A model generated the notes under the pieces. That model was given only the letters and a program-made list of their open reading frames with translations. It searched no databases and was not told the DNA's origin. The position numbers were made by a program, and so were the translations under genes. From Nemertoderma westbladi (Eukaryota; Xenacoelomorpha; Nemertodermatida; Nemertodermatidae), in assembly GCA_032718475.1 (NCBI GenBank), contig JAUCBJ010005695.1:1-47780 (forward strand): a stretch of DNA of 47,780 nucleotides. The letters run 5' to 3'. Below are positions 21,104-31,811 of the stretch, in pieces (positions within the stretch are counted from its first letter, which is position 1; each line of letters begins with the position of its first letter).

Positions 21104-22194
21104 TTGAATATGTGTGGCGTCACATAGAAAGGGTTCAATCCTCAGAAAAGTGATTTTGCAGAAAATGAGTTCAAATATTTTTTTTTTCGAAGATTATTTT
21201 TTTCAGAAAAATACACTTAAAATATGTCGAAATTAAAAAAATATTTTTTCCAAATGTTCTGCTTTTAGAGATGAATTCAAAAAACGATATATCAAAACAG
21301 CACCTGTTAATAAGGACGAGCTATATTATGCAAAATTGAAGTTTCTTTTATAAAATAATTTTGAAAGTATAAAACTACCAGGCAATAGGCTTATTGTGTA
21401 ACATGTAACCCATCACAGCCACAATGCCGCAAACGGTGTATCTTTACCTGCCTAGTAGTACCATTACTGTACTTTATACAACTGTGATAACGAAATCCCC
21501 AACTTATTGAGTTATTGTTAGCTGCAATCGGTAGATTAATAAAATTATTTACTTGATTAATTTTAAAAGGAGACATTGGAGAGTGATTCTCAAACTTTTT
21601 AAAATGAACTCAATCAAATGGATTTAAATTATTCTGGCCTTACCCAAGCGCAAAATTTGCGTGGGGAAGATGAGGACAGCCAAGGTTTAAGTGAGGAGGA
21701 CAGCGATGAGGACAATTTGACTCCAAAACAACATTATTGAAACATTATTGAATTGGATCGCAGCGAAGTTGATGAAAAGGAGGAACAGTTAGTAAAAAAT
21801 TTTATAGAGTAAACTTGTGGGTATAAATTGCGCAGCGAAAATTTACCATGCAGCTTATATTTTACAGAAAATAATTTCAGAAATATACGGGACAACTACC
21901 ACCAAATGACTCGGGATGAATTGGACTTATGTGTGCTTTCTCATTTGAAGGCGGGACGTTATCAAATTGAAACAAGTACAAGTATACTAACTTTCGTTAC
22001 GAAAATAAACAGATTTGTGCAGTCACATTTGGATTTTTACATACTTGTGGGACGAAAAAAATTGCGAATTTTAAAAAACACTTTGATTCCGATGGGGTTC
22101 AATCTCGTTTACATGGACTAACAGGAAAGCCAGGAAATAAAACCAAAAACACATTAGAACAACACACTGCACAATAGTATCCTATATAAATAAT
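21104..22194. mobile_element. ~1.1-kb insertion splitting the LINE-A fragment
   Basis: The flanking LINE-A halves are adjacent in the intact element, so this block is an insertion. It carries the pseudogene described at 21600-22170. I saw no clear terminal inverted repeats or target duplication at its edges. Confidence 0.55.
21600..22170 (+). pseudogene. Remnant of a DNA-transposon-associated protein family
   Basis: Several frames hold pieces of a widespread invertebrate repeat protein that I recognise only as a family: an acidic N-terminus (GEDEDSQGLSEEDSDED), then FIE and a Cys motif near 21815, LPCSLYF, MTRDELDLCVLSHLKAG (frame 21828-22121) and, in another frame, HFDSDGVQSRLHGLTGKPGN near 22070-22140. 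Intact relatives continue into a DDE/integrase-like core that is absent here. The stop before CGYKL and the frameshift at ~22045 make it non-functional. The exact superfamily is not assigned. Confidence 0.5.
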
Positions 22195-22525
22195 ATAGCT
22201 TTAAACTGTTCGATTCCTCTTCCGCGTCGCCTACCTGGAGGCCAACCTTGTGGTTGGTTGGATTATTCTCCCAGTCGACAGGTATACCGTTGCAATGCCT
22301 GGGTTGTTTGCCTGCAGTCATCAGTATTGTTAATGGCATCAACCTTCTTATTGATAAGCTTCGCATTTTATCAGAATACTCCCCATTAAGGGACCTAGAT
22401 GTGAAATTTTCCAGGGATTCTTCAGGGATAAGGGAAATACTTCTGCACAGTCTTGTTAGAACGAAGACAATGTTTATTTCTACAACAAGACAAGTTTGGA
22501 AAGGCTGCACCTGAGTCATTCACAT
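22195..22525 (-). pseudogene. LINE-A fragment, minus strand (part 2)
   Basis: The minus strand matches LINE-A from about 7900 to 8165: GGTTGATGCCAT, then ACTGCAGGCAAACAACCCAGGCAT, CCAACCAACCACAAGGTT, TCTAGGTCCCTTAA and AGTATTCTG. It is the part just 5' of the fragment at 20732-21103. Confidence 0.7.
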
Positions 22526-22634
22526 CGCCTTGGGCAGAGTTCTTATTACTAAATTATATTACGAAGAGATTACTTCGCTTAATATTAGGAAAAAATAAGA
22601 GACATACATGTACAGAACTATGACAAAAAGCTAC

Positions 22635-22639
22635 AGTAG
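22635..22639. repeat. Target-site duplication AGTAG, left
   Basis: Five bases AGTAG directly precede the TGTAAAAG start of the 5' LTR; the same five follow the 3' LTR at 33038-33042. Confidence 0.9.
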
Positions 22640-23865
22640 TGTAAAAGCCTTTGCTGAATTGCCCCGTTATTTTTATTATCTTTTACATTAAAATACTCTG
22701 TAGTTGATTTAATAAGTGTAAGAGACCGTATTATTGCTGTATCGGTGTTTTTAGAGGATCTAAGACCTATTTCCTCCGTATGTGTACTGTGAAAGGCATA
22801 TTTTATGATTCTATGGCAATTCGTGACGCAAAGGGGTGATAGCTACTCTTGAACAGTAGTTACTATGACTACGGTTAACAGCTGACATTCATACGTGTTG
22901 ATTTCCTTTGTTCTACGGCGTCTCTCAGTTCAGTCAGCCAATTAGAGCGTTTTTGTGGCTCCTTGTACAGAAAATTTCCGAGAAATGACGCAATGCCTAT
23001 GTGCAGTGTTTACATTCAGTCCTGAGCCAAAGAAAGAACGGCTTGGAAGTATTTTGTGCTTTACTGTTTTTAGTCTTACACTAGTAGGTTTAATTATAAA
23101 GGGCATATATCCTTTAACCTGCGGACTGCTGACTGATCATACATGCTGACTGCTGAAACATTGCAAACTCGTAACAATCAGTGTTCAGTTGTTGTTTTAT
23201 ACTGCTATTTACCGTCAGTTCTTCATAATATGGTTGATGAATTATTATATTTGGAATAACGATAAACAACCCCGAAACCCAATATTCTTGATATACCGAA
23301 GGTAAGAGAGAAGGGTTACAGATAAACGATTGTGACTTATGTTAAAGTGGTTTGAAGTGAATCTAATGTTATTTGATAGACCCTACATGAGTCAGCCTGT
23401 GTTCCTTTTATATGTGACTAAAATCAGTGAAGATTGGCAGATTAGTGTGCAGTATTGTGCAGCATTGTGTATGAGTGAGTCTGTTAAAGAAGCAATTCCT
23501 AAAGAATGCGCCATATATGTGAATTATAATTAAGCCATATCGTTGTGAGTAGTTTAAGTCATAACTCTGTTTATATAGATAAAGCGCCACGTCCTAAAGG
23601 AACTGTTAATATTCCCGAAGGTAAATAATATTGTCAGAGATTATATAATACTGTCAGTCGAATAATACATTAGGCTTACATAGCAACAAAATTAAACCGT
23701 CGAACCCAATCTCCCGGGAATATCCAGCGGGTGAATGGTCGCGCACGGATTGGTTTCGACTAGTGTAGTGAATCAAATACGTGTCATAGACTAAAAACTG
23801 ATTTAATATCTAGAAGACATCTTAATTTGGTGGGTTAAACCGCCAAAGGTCTGAAAGCGCGAACA
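22640..23865 (+). repeat. 5' LTR of the BEL/Pao element
   Basis: This 1,226-bp LTR starts TGTAAAAGCC and ends GCGCGAACA. Every position lies exactly 9,172 bp from its match in the 3' LTR, so there are no indels between them, and I saw no mismatch. It should hold the promoter and polyadenylation signal, but I could not place a TATA box or AATAAA with confidence. Confidence 0.95.
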
Positions 23866-25951
23866 TTAAAGGATATAGCTTCTTTGTTGCAGTAAGCAAT
23901 AAAGTTGAAAGTACCGGTCAACCGGTACATCTGTAGGTCAGTAGGCCCAACTGCCAGAACCGGTACCAGTAGGCCTGACTACCTAACCACTCGGACCGGT
24001 ACCTACAGCAGTACAGGTACAGCAGTATTATTCGATTTTGATAGTTGTATACCGGTAGGTCTTAGTACTTAATCAGGGAACGGCCGCCCTGATTTTTTTA
24101 TTGAGATTTTACTTATTTCTGTCAAGTTTTATTTATTTGTAGGCCAGTATTGAACAGAAGGCGTGTAAGCCTGATCAGATTGTACAGACGATTTGTAGGC
24201 TGAGCTGTTGTCTGATTGCTGTTAAGTCCGAACGAATTGCAGTGTGTGTAGAGCACTTGTCCGATTAAGTACGGTTAGGAAGTAGGGGCAGCCAATGCGG
24301 TAAGGTAAACCCCCAACTAAAGAATAAGTCGCACTACTGGGTTAGAGCGCATACTCCCTAATCATTTCGGAGTCTGCATGTCCTGTGGTTTATTTAGGCT
24401 TGAGAGTAGTCTGCCATCGTTTAGTCTGTACTTTGTTTGTGTAAGTCTGTACGGGTAGCGTATAATTTTATTTAAATAATTTGTAGGCTGGATAGTTGTC
24501 TGGCTGTTATTAAGTCTGAACGGATTGCCGCGTGTGTAGATCATCTGTCCGATTAAGTACGATTAGGCAGTAAGGGCAGCGAACGCTGTAAGGTAAACCC
24601 CCAACTAAAGAATAAGTCGCACTACTGGGTTAGAGCGCATACTCCCTAATCATTTCGGAGTCTGCATATACCGTAGTTTGTTTAGGCTTGATAGTGGTCT
24701 GTCAGTGTTCTGTCTGTATTTTGTTTGAGTAGTTTGTACGCGTAGCGTAATATTTATTATTCAGAGTTTATGCGATTATTCGCAACATTCAAGTCCCCAA
24801 GTTTGTTCCTACAGTAATTGTGTTTGTTATACATACCGCTATAGTTAAATTAACCTCGGTACTACACGGGCTGCTTGGCGTAGGTAAAGACTGGTGATTT
24901 TGTGCATCGGTCACTCCAGCAGATGCCGTGGTTCTTTTAGCTGTTCAAGTATATTTAATTACTGATTATCTGTTGTACAAGTACTCGTACCTAATTTAGG
25001 GTTTAGTGTACAGTGCTTTCCGAGAATAATTAGTGTAGGCATTATATTTGTGTTGTAAAGTGGTTGATAGGCACATTCGATTAGCTCTATTAACTTCTAG
25101 GTAGGAACACTCCGTGATACATAACGTAGAACCTATAGCGATACGGCTATAGGTCGTCAGGCGGTGGCATTTTCCTATCTAGACAACGCAGTGTATTTAC
25201 TACTACTTATTATTTCAAATACCGTAGTACCCTGTCCGTGTAATAACCAGTTTTCTAACCCTTTGTTAGGCTGGTTTGTAGACTTCTTGTAAAATTACCC
25301 TAAAAATTCGTATTTTGTGTTTTTTTGTAAATTTTGTGTTTATTTAGAGATTGTAATCTCAACCCGAATTGTACGTAATTTGTAGTATTAAGTAACTTAG
25401 GTAAATTAGAATTATTTGTTTTAGTGTCCTATACGTAACACTTCACTGAAAGCGCACCGCTTTGTGTAGTGATTACCCCAGAAATAATAACATTTATTTC
25501 AAACATAGACAAAACCCATTAAAACGGGTATATATATTATAAATCAAATCCAACGATTTATAAATAGTAGGCATACCATAAAACCATTAGGTCTCAATAT
25601 CAGTTGGATTACTGCTTAAATAACGGTAATAAAGTAAGTTAAAGTAACCAAGTAACCCTAAAGTTCAGAAATTCAATTATTCTAAAATAATTGATATACC
25701 GGTATTTACGATAGGCCTATTATCTATTTATATATATTTGTGCTAAAATTATACCGGTATTCTGTGATAAACCTAGTCTGTAATAATAGTTATATATACT
25801 ATAAGCATACCGGTATTCTAATATATTATATATATCACGCTACACTGAGTAGCAGTACCGGTAATTAATTACTAGGCTATCAGTTAATACTGAGTTACTA
25901 GACTTGCTCAGACTGTAATACAGCAGTAGACATTCAACTGTACACACAAAC
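23866..25951 (+). other. Untranslated leader of the BEL/Pao element
   Basis: About 2.1 kb lies between the 5' LTR and the gag ATG. The first bases (TTAAAGGATATAGC) show no obvious TGG-type primer site. ACCGGT palindromes cluster at 23910-24060 and 25690-25860. It contains the 288-bp tandem repeats at 24191-24766. The layout matches that of the inverted copy. Confidence 0.75.
24191..24766 (+). repeat. 288-bp tandem leader duplication (complete BEL copy)
   Basis: Units start ATTTGTAGGCTG at 24191 and 24479. A core of ~79 nt starting AAGGTAAACCCCCAACTA and ending TTTCGGAGTCTGCAT is identical in both units while flanks differ by ~15-20%. The inverted copy keeps the same core (as its reverse complement) and the same 288-bp period. 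Confidence 0.88.
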
Positions 25952-26110
25952 ATGTCTGACGCAAAGCAGAACCTGTCAGACAGTCTACTAGATACAATGG
26001 ATATCCTGCTCGGGCAGATGCAGGAGACTGTCCAGATTCAAGGGCACAGTAAGGGAAAGCAAGTTAGAGTTGCAAGAAGTGCAGCAAAATATCGCGCTAG
26101 AGCGCGATAA
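25952..26110 (+). pseudogene. Original gag start, now a 52-codon dead-end frame
   Basis: ATG at 25952 begins MSD..LSDSLL, the same start as gag in the inverted copy. After ~24 codons it has lost ~363 nt that encode the coiled-coil part in the other copy. A further net loss of 2 nt near 26033-26045 throws it out of frame, and TAA at 26108-26110 ends it. The downstream gag-protease frame therefore has no in-frame start at the normal place. Confidence 0.75.
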
Positions 26111-29003
26111 ATTAGTAAATTTACAAAAGGGTATACCACCACCCCCTGTAACAATGTGTCAACCCGTTAGGTCTGAAGTATCTCATGCGCAAGGTGTGGA
26201 ACCTACACGCATTTATACTGCTAGCGAAGTAGAAACTCCTATAGTGAACCCTATTAAGGGTAATTATAGACCTGTTGATAATGATATTCCCTATAGAACT
26301 GATCATAATCCGAGAAATTTATATACCGATAACTCGATATTAAATAGCACGATGGCCCAAGAAAGTTTTACGCGTCAAATGGCTAGAACCGAAGCCCGGC
26401 AAGCGGTAAAGGTTGGAGAGATTGTCAAGTTCAATGGAGATGAGATGAAATGGTTACCTTTTAATGAATATTACAAAGATAACATACAGAACTCCGTACT
26501 ATCTAATGGAGAAAAACTTAGATACCTCATCGAGTGCTTGGAAGGATCTCCCAAGTTAATGGCGTTAAGGTTTATTGGACATCCAGACGGATTAAGACAA
26601 GTTTGGGATACACTAAACATCAGGTATGGTAATAGGAATGACATAGCTGGGTATTTGTATGCAAAATTAATGGCGCCCCGAAAGTTTCTTAGCAGCGGGA
26701 TTATAGAGTTTTCCGATGAGATTCAGGAGATCTGTAGACAATTAGATTGGCTAGGTAAGTCTCATGAATACCAGAATTCTATGGTTGTAAGAGCCTTAGC
26801 ATCTGCTTTGCCCAAGGGTGGAGTAGGTACACGCTGGGATAAGAAGGTGTTATATATGATGGAACAACAACGACGAGACCCTACCATGACTGATCTCATG
26901 TCATTCTTAGATAGAGAAGTGAAATTACAGCTCCTAAGGCAGTCCAGAGAGAAGACATTGGAAAACAAGGTAAGTGAGAAACCCGTTTCTAGGAGAAGGG
27001 TAACACCAGTATGTTATACCGACGATGGTGAAAGTCAAACTTCTCAAGGAGAGGACAGCGGGAAAGACACTGACAGGCCTTATTATGTCAATAAAATGCC
27101 TAAAGAACAGGTAAGTAAATCCAAGTCTCGACCCAATGACAGAAGGGAACCGGTACAAAAAACCCCTCCTACGTCTCCTAAAGGAATTCAGGTGAGAAAG
27201 CCCGAGGAAAGAACAAGTGTGCACCACATAGCACAGGTTAAAGTAAGTAACATCAAGCCGAAATGTGTGCTGTGCGATGGGCCCCACTGTTTAAATGCGT
27301 GTGATAAATTCCTGAGGAAATCACTCGAGGATAGACGTGAAGTCATGTGGGATAAGCGGTTGTGTTATAATTGCCTCAGACGAGGACACCAACGGCGAAC
27401 CTGTAACTCCGACGCAAGGTGTGCAAAGTGCGGCGCAAAACATCAAATCTTGTTGCACACGGAATTCGAACGAAACAGCCCGAGTCAGGTAAGTGAGTCC
27501 GAACTACATGTCCAATTCAGTGATGTGAACGACACTGATCAATCTGAGATGGAAGGATTCTATACGGACGAGTTCTCCGACCAAAACGAATCCTGTTACC
27601 TAATAAACACCACCGCAGTGTATCGAGCACTCGTGTATGAGAAAGACACAGACAGCGACCTTACCTTAACTACTTCCGATCAACAACCATCTTGGAAAGC
27701 GCCAACTTCCAATATAGGAATCCGAGAATTTCCTGTAGTCCAGTTACGAGTCCACGGACCTCAGAAGAGCTATATAGTGAACGCCCTCCTGGACTCCGGT
27801 AGCACAGGAACATTCATTGATAGGGAACTAGCCGAAGTCATCTTTGCTGGACAACCCAAGTTCCGAACCAAGCTAAACCTGTCAGGGATCATGCAGGTTT
27901 GGAATTCTACTGTAGCTGCCGACTATTATATATGTGAGTTATCCACCCCCCAGGACGAACTAGGAGAACATAGCATCAGGTCAGTGAAAATGGTGGCTAT
28001 AAAGAACTTCGCTACTACTCAAGCAGACCTTTATAATTGGGACGAGGATGAGAGCATCCAACATCTTAACATACCTCGATTCCAGACTGATTATCCTGGA
28101 GTGCAAATACTCATCGGCCAAAACGCGCATGAGGCGCTGGAGACATTAGAGAAATGGCCTGCTCAACCGCAGCCACTACAGACCTATGCGGTAAGAACTA
28201 GAGTAGGTTGGTACCTTACTGGACCTTCCGGTAGAACGCTCAGGGAAAGACTGCTTCAAGATCGCGTCTGCCAGATGAGTGAATGGGAAGATGATACTAG
28301 TGAGGGAGACGACCCAACTGAGGGAACACCACACTCCTCAGATAATGACAATCTTAGCTCCAATGTAGATCAATGGAGATATTGCCCCAAGAAGTTTAAT
28401 CCAACGGACATCGCTTCCAGAGGAGCAACTCCTCAAGAACTGACAGATACTACAGACCGATTAGGTGAACCCGACTTCCTGAGTAAGGAGAATGAATGGC
28501 CTCCCCATCTTACTCCGACTGAGATTATACCAGCCAAGGGAGCGGAGAAAGTCGAACCTGAAACCCGGACGTGTGGATCGGAGTTATTTGAACCCGGGAT
28601 AGATCTGTCGGTATTACATGTTGCCAGGGACGACGCCGTGGATCTGGGCCTCCCCACCGCGAGTGGATCCTTCATGAAGATCAGAGAGAGCGATTGGAGC
28701 TCTGGAACATCAGACGTCTCGCAGGGACTCTCACCTCTCCTGCAGAGAGCGACGGACCACTATAGCTCCTGGAATCGGCTTTGTGACGCCGTCATCTACT
28801 TTGAGCGATGTTTCTATCGTCACTATTCCAGGACGAAGAGGAAACCTGGAATTGTATTCAGGATGCAGCGACTCAATCACCCAGTCGGTCGTTTGTGTTT
28901 ATCGGAAGGGAATGGAGGACTCTCCGGAAACTGTGGAAGGCAAGATTCTCTTCCCACGACTACCTCCCTAATCCTTCAAACATCTAGGGACTCCATAACG
29001 TAA
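25992..29003 (+). CDS. gag-pro: Gag-protease fusion with post-RNase-H remnant, BEL/Pao
   Basis: The frame is open from 25992; coding content matching the family starts at ~26050. The 977 residues counted from 26070 (a TTG) hold: a DUF1759-like gag core (~115-300, with KFNGDEMKWLPFNEYY and RYLIECLEGSP); Cys/His motifs including CVLC at ~399 and a canonical CCHC, CYNCLRRGHQRRTC, at ~432; and an aspartic protease with LLDSGSTGTFI at ~573-583, running to about GWYLTGPSG near 715. After an acidic Ser/Glu stretch the next recognisable piece is QWRYCPKKFNPTDIASRG, which normally lies after RNase H, so the RT and most of RNase H have been deleted in frame. A linker follows (LLQRATDHYSSWNRL) and the frame ends before integrase. 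No ATG is in frame at the usual place, so translation would need frameshifting, splicing or an internal start. Confidence 0.85.
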   Translation: MQWISCSGRCRRLSRFKGTVRESKLELQEVQQNIALERDKLVNLQKGIPPPPVTMCQPVRSEVSHAQGVEPTRIYTASEVETPIVNPIKGNYRPVDNDIPYRTDHNPRNLYTDNSILNSTMAQESFTRQMARTEARQAVKVGEIVKFNGDEMKWLPFNEYYKDNIQNSVLSNGEKLRYLIECLEGSPKLMALRFIGHPDGLRQVWDTLNIRYGNRNDIAGYLYAKLMAPRKFLSSGIIEFSDEIQEICRQLDWLGKSHEYQNSMVVRALASALPKGGVGTRWDKKVLYMMEQQRRDPTMTDLMSFLDREVKLQLLRQSREKTLENKVSEKPVSRRRVTPVCYTDDGESQTSQGEDSGKDTDRPYYVNKMPKEQVSKSKSRPNDRREPVQKTPPTSPKGIQVRKPEERTSVHHIAQVKVSNIKPKCVLCDGPHCLNACDKFLRKSLEDRREVMWDKRLCYNCLRRGHQRRTCNSDARCAKCGAKHQILLHTEFERNSPSQVSESELHVQFSDVNDTDQSEMEGFYTDEFSDQNESCYLINTTAVYRALVYEKDTDSDLTLTTSDQQPSWKAPTSNIGIREFPVVQLRVHGPQKSYIVNALLDSGSTGTFIDRELAEVIFAGQPKFRTKLNLSGIMQVWNSTVAADYYICELSTPQDELGEHSIRSVKMVAIKNFATTQADLYNWDEDESIQHLNIPRFQTDYPGVQILIGQNAHEALETLEKWPAQPQPLQTYAVRTRVGWYLTGPSGRTLRERLLQDRVCQMSEWEDDTSEGDDPTEGTPHSSDNDNLSSNVDQWRYCPKKFNPTDIASRGATPQELTDTTDRLGEPDFLSKENEWPPHLTPTEIIPAKGAEKVEPETRTCGSELFEPGIDLSVLHVARDDAVDLGLPTASGSFMKIRESDWSSGTSDVSQGLSPLLQRATDHYSSWNRLCDAVIYFERCFYRHYSRTKRKPGIVFRMQRLNHPVGRLCLSEGNGGLSGNCGRQDSLPTTTSLILQTSRDSIT

Positions 29004-31811
29004 CAACATATGGAGTGGGTGTGTGACTCTATTATTTATATTATTCTATTATTTTTATATTTATGTATGTATTACTATGTAATTTTATTATAATCGTTTT
29101 ATTTAATTTAGTAGAATATTATTTAGCGATTATTTTGTAGAATAGTGCAATATATTCGTGTTTATTACGTACGTAATTACTTATATTATATTTAGTGCGA
29201 CGGCGAAGAAATAATTATTTTTTCTCTTTCCTTACTGTCCGTATTATATTATAAATACGTAACTACAGTAAGATGAAATGTCCGTACTTATTAAAGTACA
29301 ATAAAGCCACTACTATATTCAAGTATTATTGGTAGGCAGAGTATTAGGAATGCAAAGTTCAGATCCTCGTGTCTCGGCTAAACCAAGCTCTGGGTAGACC
29401 TTGGAAACGACTTGCCTCTTCACACTGACATTGCTTCGTGCGATATTGCTCTCATACCGTATATTAAATAATACATATAGTAGCGTGATGTCCCTTTAAC
29501 AGTAAGCGTATAACGCAAAATAAATCTGTTAAACCCTTTGACCATCTGTAATTCTAGTCGATTAAGATATCGCGGCACCCACCGATATACTTGAAAGACA
29601 AATTCTAGAATCAGTGGTTAACGTCCCCAGACAAGTTCTGGAATAAATCGGTGCCCATCTCAAATATTAATTATTTAATATTTGCAAATCTAATAAATCA
29701 AAATCTGTAAAATTCAGATCCTTCAACAATTCTAGTCAATTAAGATATCGTAGCATTTACCGATATTCTTAAAAAAGACAATTGTCATAGAATTAAGGAT
29801 CTTGTGTCCCTAGACATGTTCTAGAATCAAAATATGTCCATTTAATTATCAAATAATAAAATTTCAGGGAATCAATTTAAATTCATGCCTTTTAATGAAT
29901 TTAATAAATTGCCATTTTACGCAATTTATAAAGTTCCCAAAATTCCATTAATTAATAGATCAAGGGAGCGGAGATTTATCTTAGCATGCGTATGAGTGTG
30001 TGAAAGTCTCCCAAACATAGTCAATAGCCGATAAAATTCATAAAGTCATGTATAAAACAGAACATTGACTATTAAAGAATTACTATTAAATAACATCCCA
30101 GATCTGTATGCATTGGAATCACCCTAATTCTACCGCTAGCTTTGCATAATGTCACCATAGCAACAACCACGCTAGAATTAGAATTGAGTTAAAAGAACAA
30201 TAGAAAGCTTGTCCCATTGAATAGCATAGGGAATAAATAGTGCACTGATAGTATCCAAGGATACATAATAATACAGTGACATTCTGGAAGGCATTGACTA
30301 ACGGACAAGTGACCCGAGTGTGTGTAATTTGTGACAAGTTGTGTGTGTGGTATTTGTGAGTTTATAGGTGAATGTTACTGCTAAGGTGTGTTTACAGTAG
30401 CTAGTCGCAATCGTAAAAGTAACCTAACTCTCCAAGGAAACCTGAAGTACATCTAAGCCTTTGGGACGGACAGTTGAGTGACTTGTGCCGGTTGTCGTTG
30501 TCGTTGTGCGGCTACGTCGTTGGCGAAAGTACAGCGGCGACGACACATCGGCGCTGAGGATCTCGTACTGTCCGGGGTTGATTGGGGTAGGCAGCGACGC
30601 CCGCTCGCCTAAATATAAACTCATTATAATATGGATAAACTCATATATAGCAGATATGACGGAGTTGATAGAAGATGGTCTTGTCATCCTATCGATTTAC
30701 ACAATACGGACTATGTCGACTATATATCCTGCCCAGCGGAGTCGGAACCATAAACGGAAATTCGAATGCGAAAATTCTATTCGAAATCGACTCGAAAGAA
30801 AAGACACTTAAGAAACAAATGGACGCGGTAACTCCAACGTATATTTGGAATTCTTGATAGAAGCATTGTAACAACAAATAAATATCACCCGCGTTTACCC
30901 TACCAGACGTGCGTCTTTGGTATTATTACGATAAATGCCCTAGACCCAACTAATAAACGGAAAGACATAAACATCCACGTAAACCGAAACTTGTTGACGT
31001 ATCACCTATGCTCACTCGGCTCGAACGATCCTGGAGTAAACCTACGATCAGAGTCCCGGAATACTCGGTCAAACCTCCTCATTCCTTAGTTGGACCTCAG
31101 ACCTGCGATCTTGGTGGTGTCGCGGATCCTCGCGGACTGTATTCACTGTTCAAAGATCTAGTGCTACCCTAACAATTAATCGGTAACACTCCGACAGTGA
31201 TTTCTAGCTAGCCGCCCATCTTACCTAGCCGGATTGTGACGCGGACACCTAATATCACTATCCAACCGTATGGTCGTCCACGTTTAACGCGATACAACCC
31301 CTCATCAAGGGGAAGGAGAGCGTTGTACGAAACGAGTTAAACGCTATTTTATAAAGATCAAAAAGGAAACCTGCGTTTGTTCAGATAAACGTAAGTTATA
31401 ACAGTGAGTCCAATCGATAAACGAATTGGCCTTATCTCAATTCGATTGGGAAATCCAGAATCTCTAAGAAGTTATCGAACTTGGACGATCCTATTCTCTG
31501 CGAGAGTTTTTGGATGAACGTATCCAGCTACGAGCGGAGGAAAATCAGCTCGAGGAGAAGCATATCGAAACGGCAGATACCTCGACCACAATCCTACACC
31601 TTCTGATGCAATCATATTGCACCCTTCACCCAGGAGTTATGGCCCTCCTAGTAAAGTGGCTCCCCCCAAAGAGAAAAAGACTCTTGCTAGCCTCAAAAAA
31701 CTGCGTAAACGCCGTCTGCGTAAGAAAGACTAACTGTTTAGAGTATCTTTATGTTTTAGAAACTGTGATTTTTATATTTTATAGACTGAAAATCCCATTT
31801 TCTGGGAGCGG
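29004..31811 (+). other. 3' internal region of BEL/Pao element without retroviral domains
   Basis: Bases 29004-30400 are very AT-rich and non-coding in appearance. From 30400 to 31733 base composition rises in GC and several short frames occur, but none shows integrase or envelope motifs. A 71-codon open frame at 31518-31733 ends in a strongly basic tail (KKLRKRRLRKKD). A purine-rich CTGGGAGCGG directly before the 3' LTR is the likely polypurine tract. Confidence 0.55.
31518..31733 (+). CDS. Short basic C-terminal frame upstream of 3' LTR, unknown
   Basis: The frame is open after a TGA at 31515 and ends TAA at 31731; there is no ATG. It is Pro/Ser-rich in the middle (HPSPRSYGPPSKVAPPKEKK) and ends LKKLRKRRLRKKD. 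It could be the last exon or truncated end of a third retroelement ORF. I do not recognise the family, and chance is possible. Confidence 0.25.
   Translation, partial: TYPATSGGKSARGEAYRNGRYLDHNPTPSDAIILHPSPRSYGPPSKVAPPKEKKTLASLKKLRKRRLRKKD

Noticed and set aside
22955-23149. 64-aa ORF present identically at 32127-32321, with the 23339/32511 pair
   Set aside because: They are repeated only because they lie inside the two identical LTRs. No domain is present, and the homologous frame in the diverged LTR (3364-3573) is not well conserved.
23866-23890. Primer-binding site directly after the 5' LTR
   Set aside because: The sequence does not begin with the usual TGG complement to a tRNA 3' end, and the inverted copy differs at the same place, so no tRNA could be assigned.
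30424-30811. ORFs with Thr or Val runs around 30485-30600
   Set aside because: They come from a GTT/GTC-rich simple stretch. No retroviral motif was found, so they were kept only as part of the element's 3' internal region.
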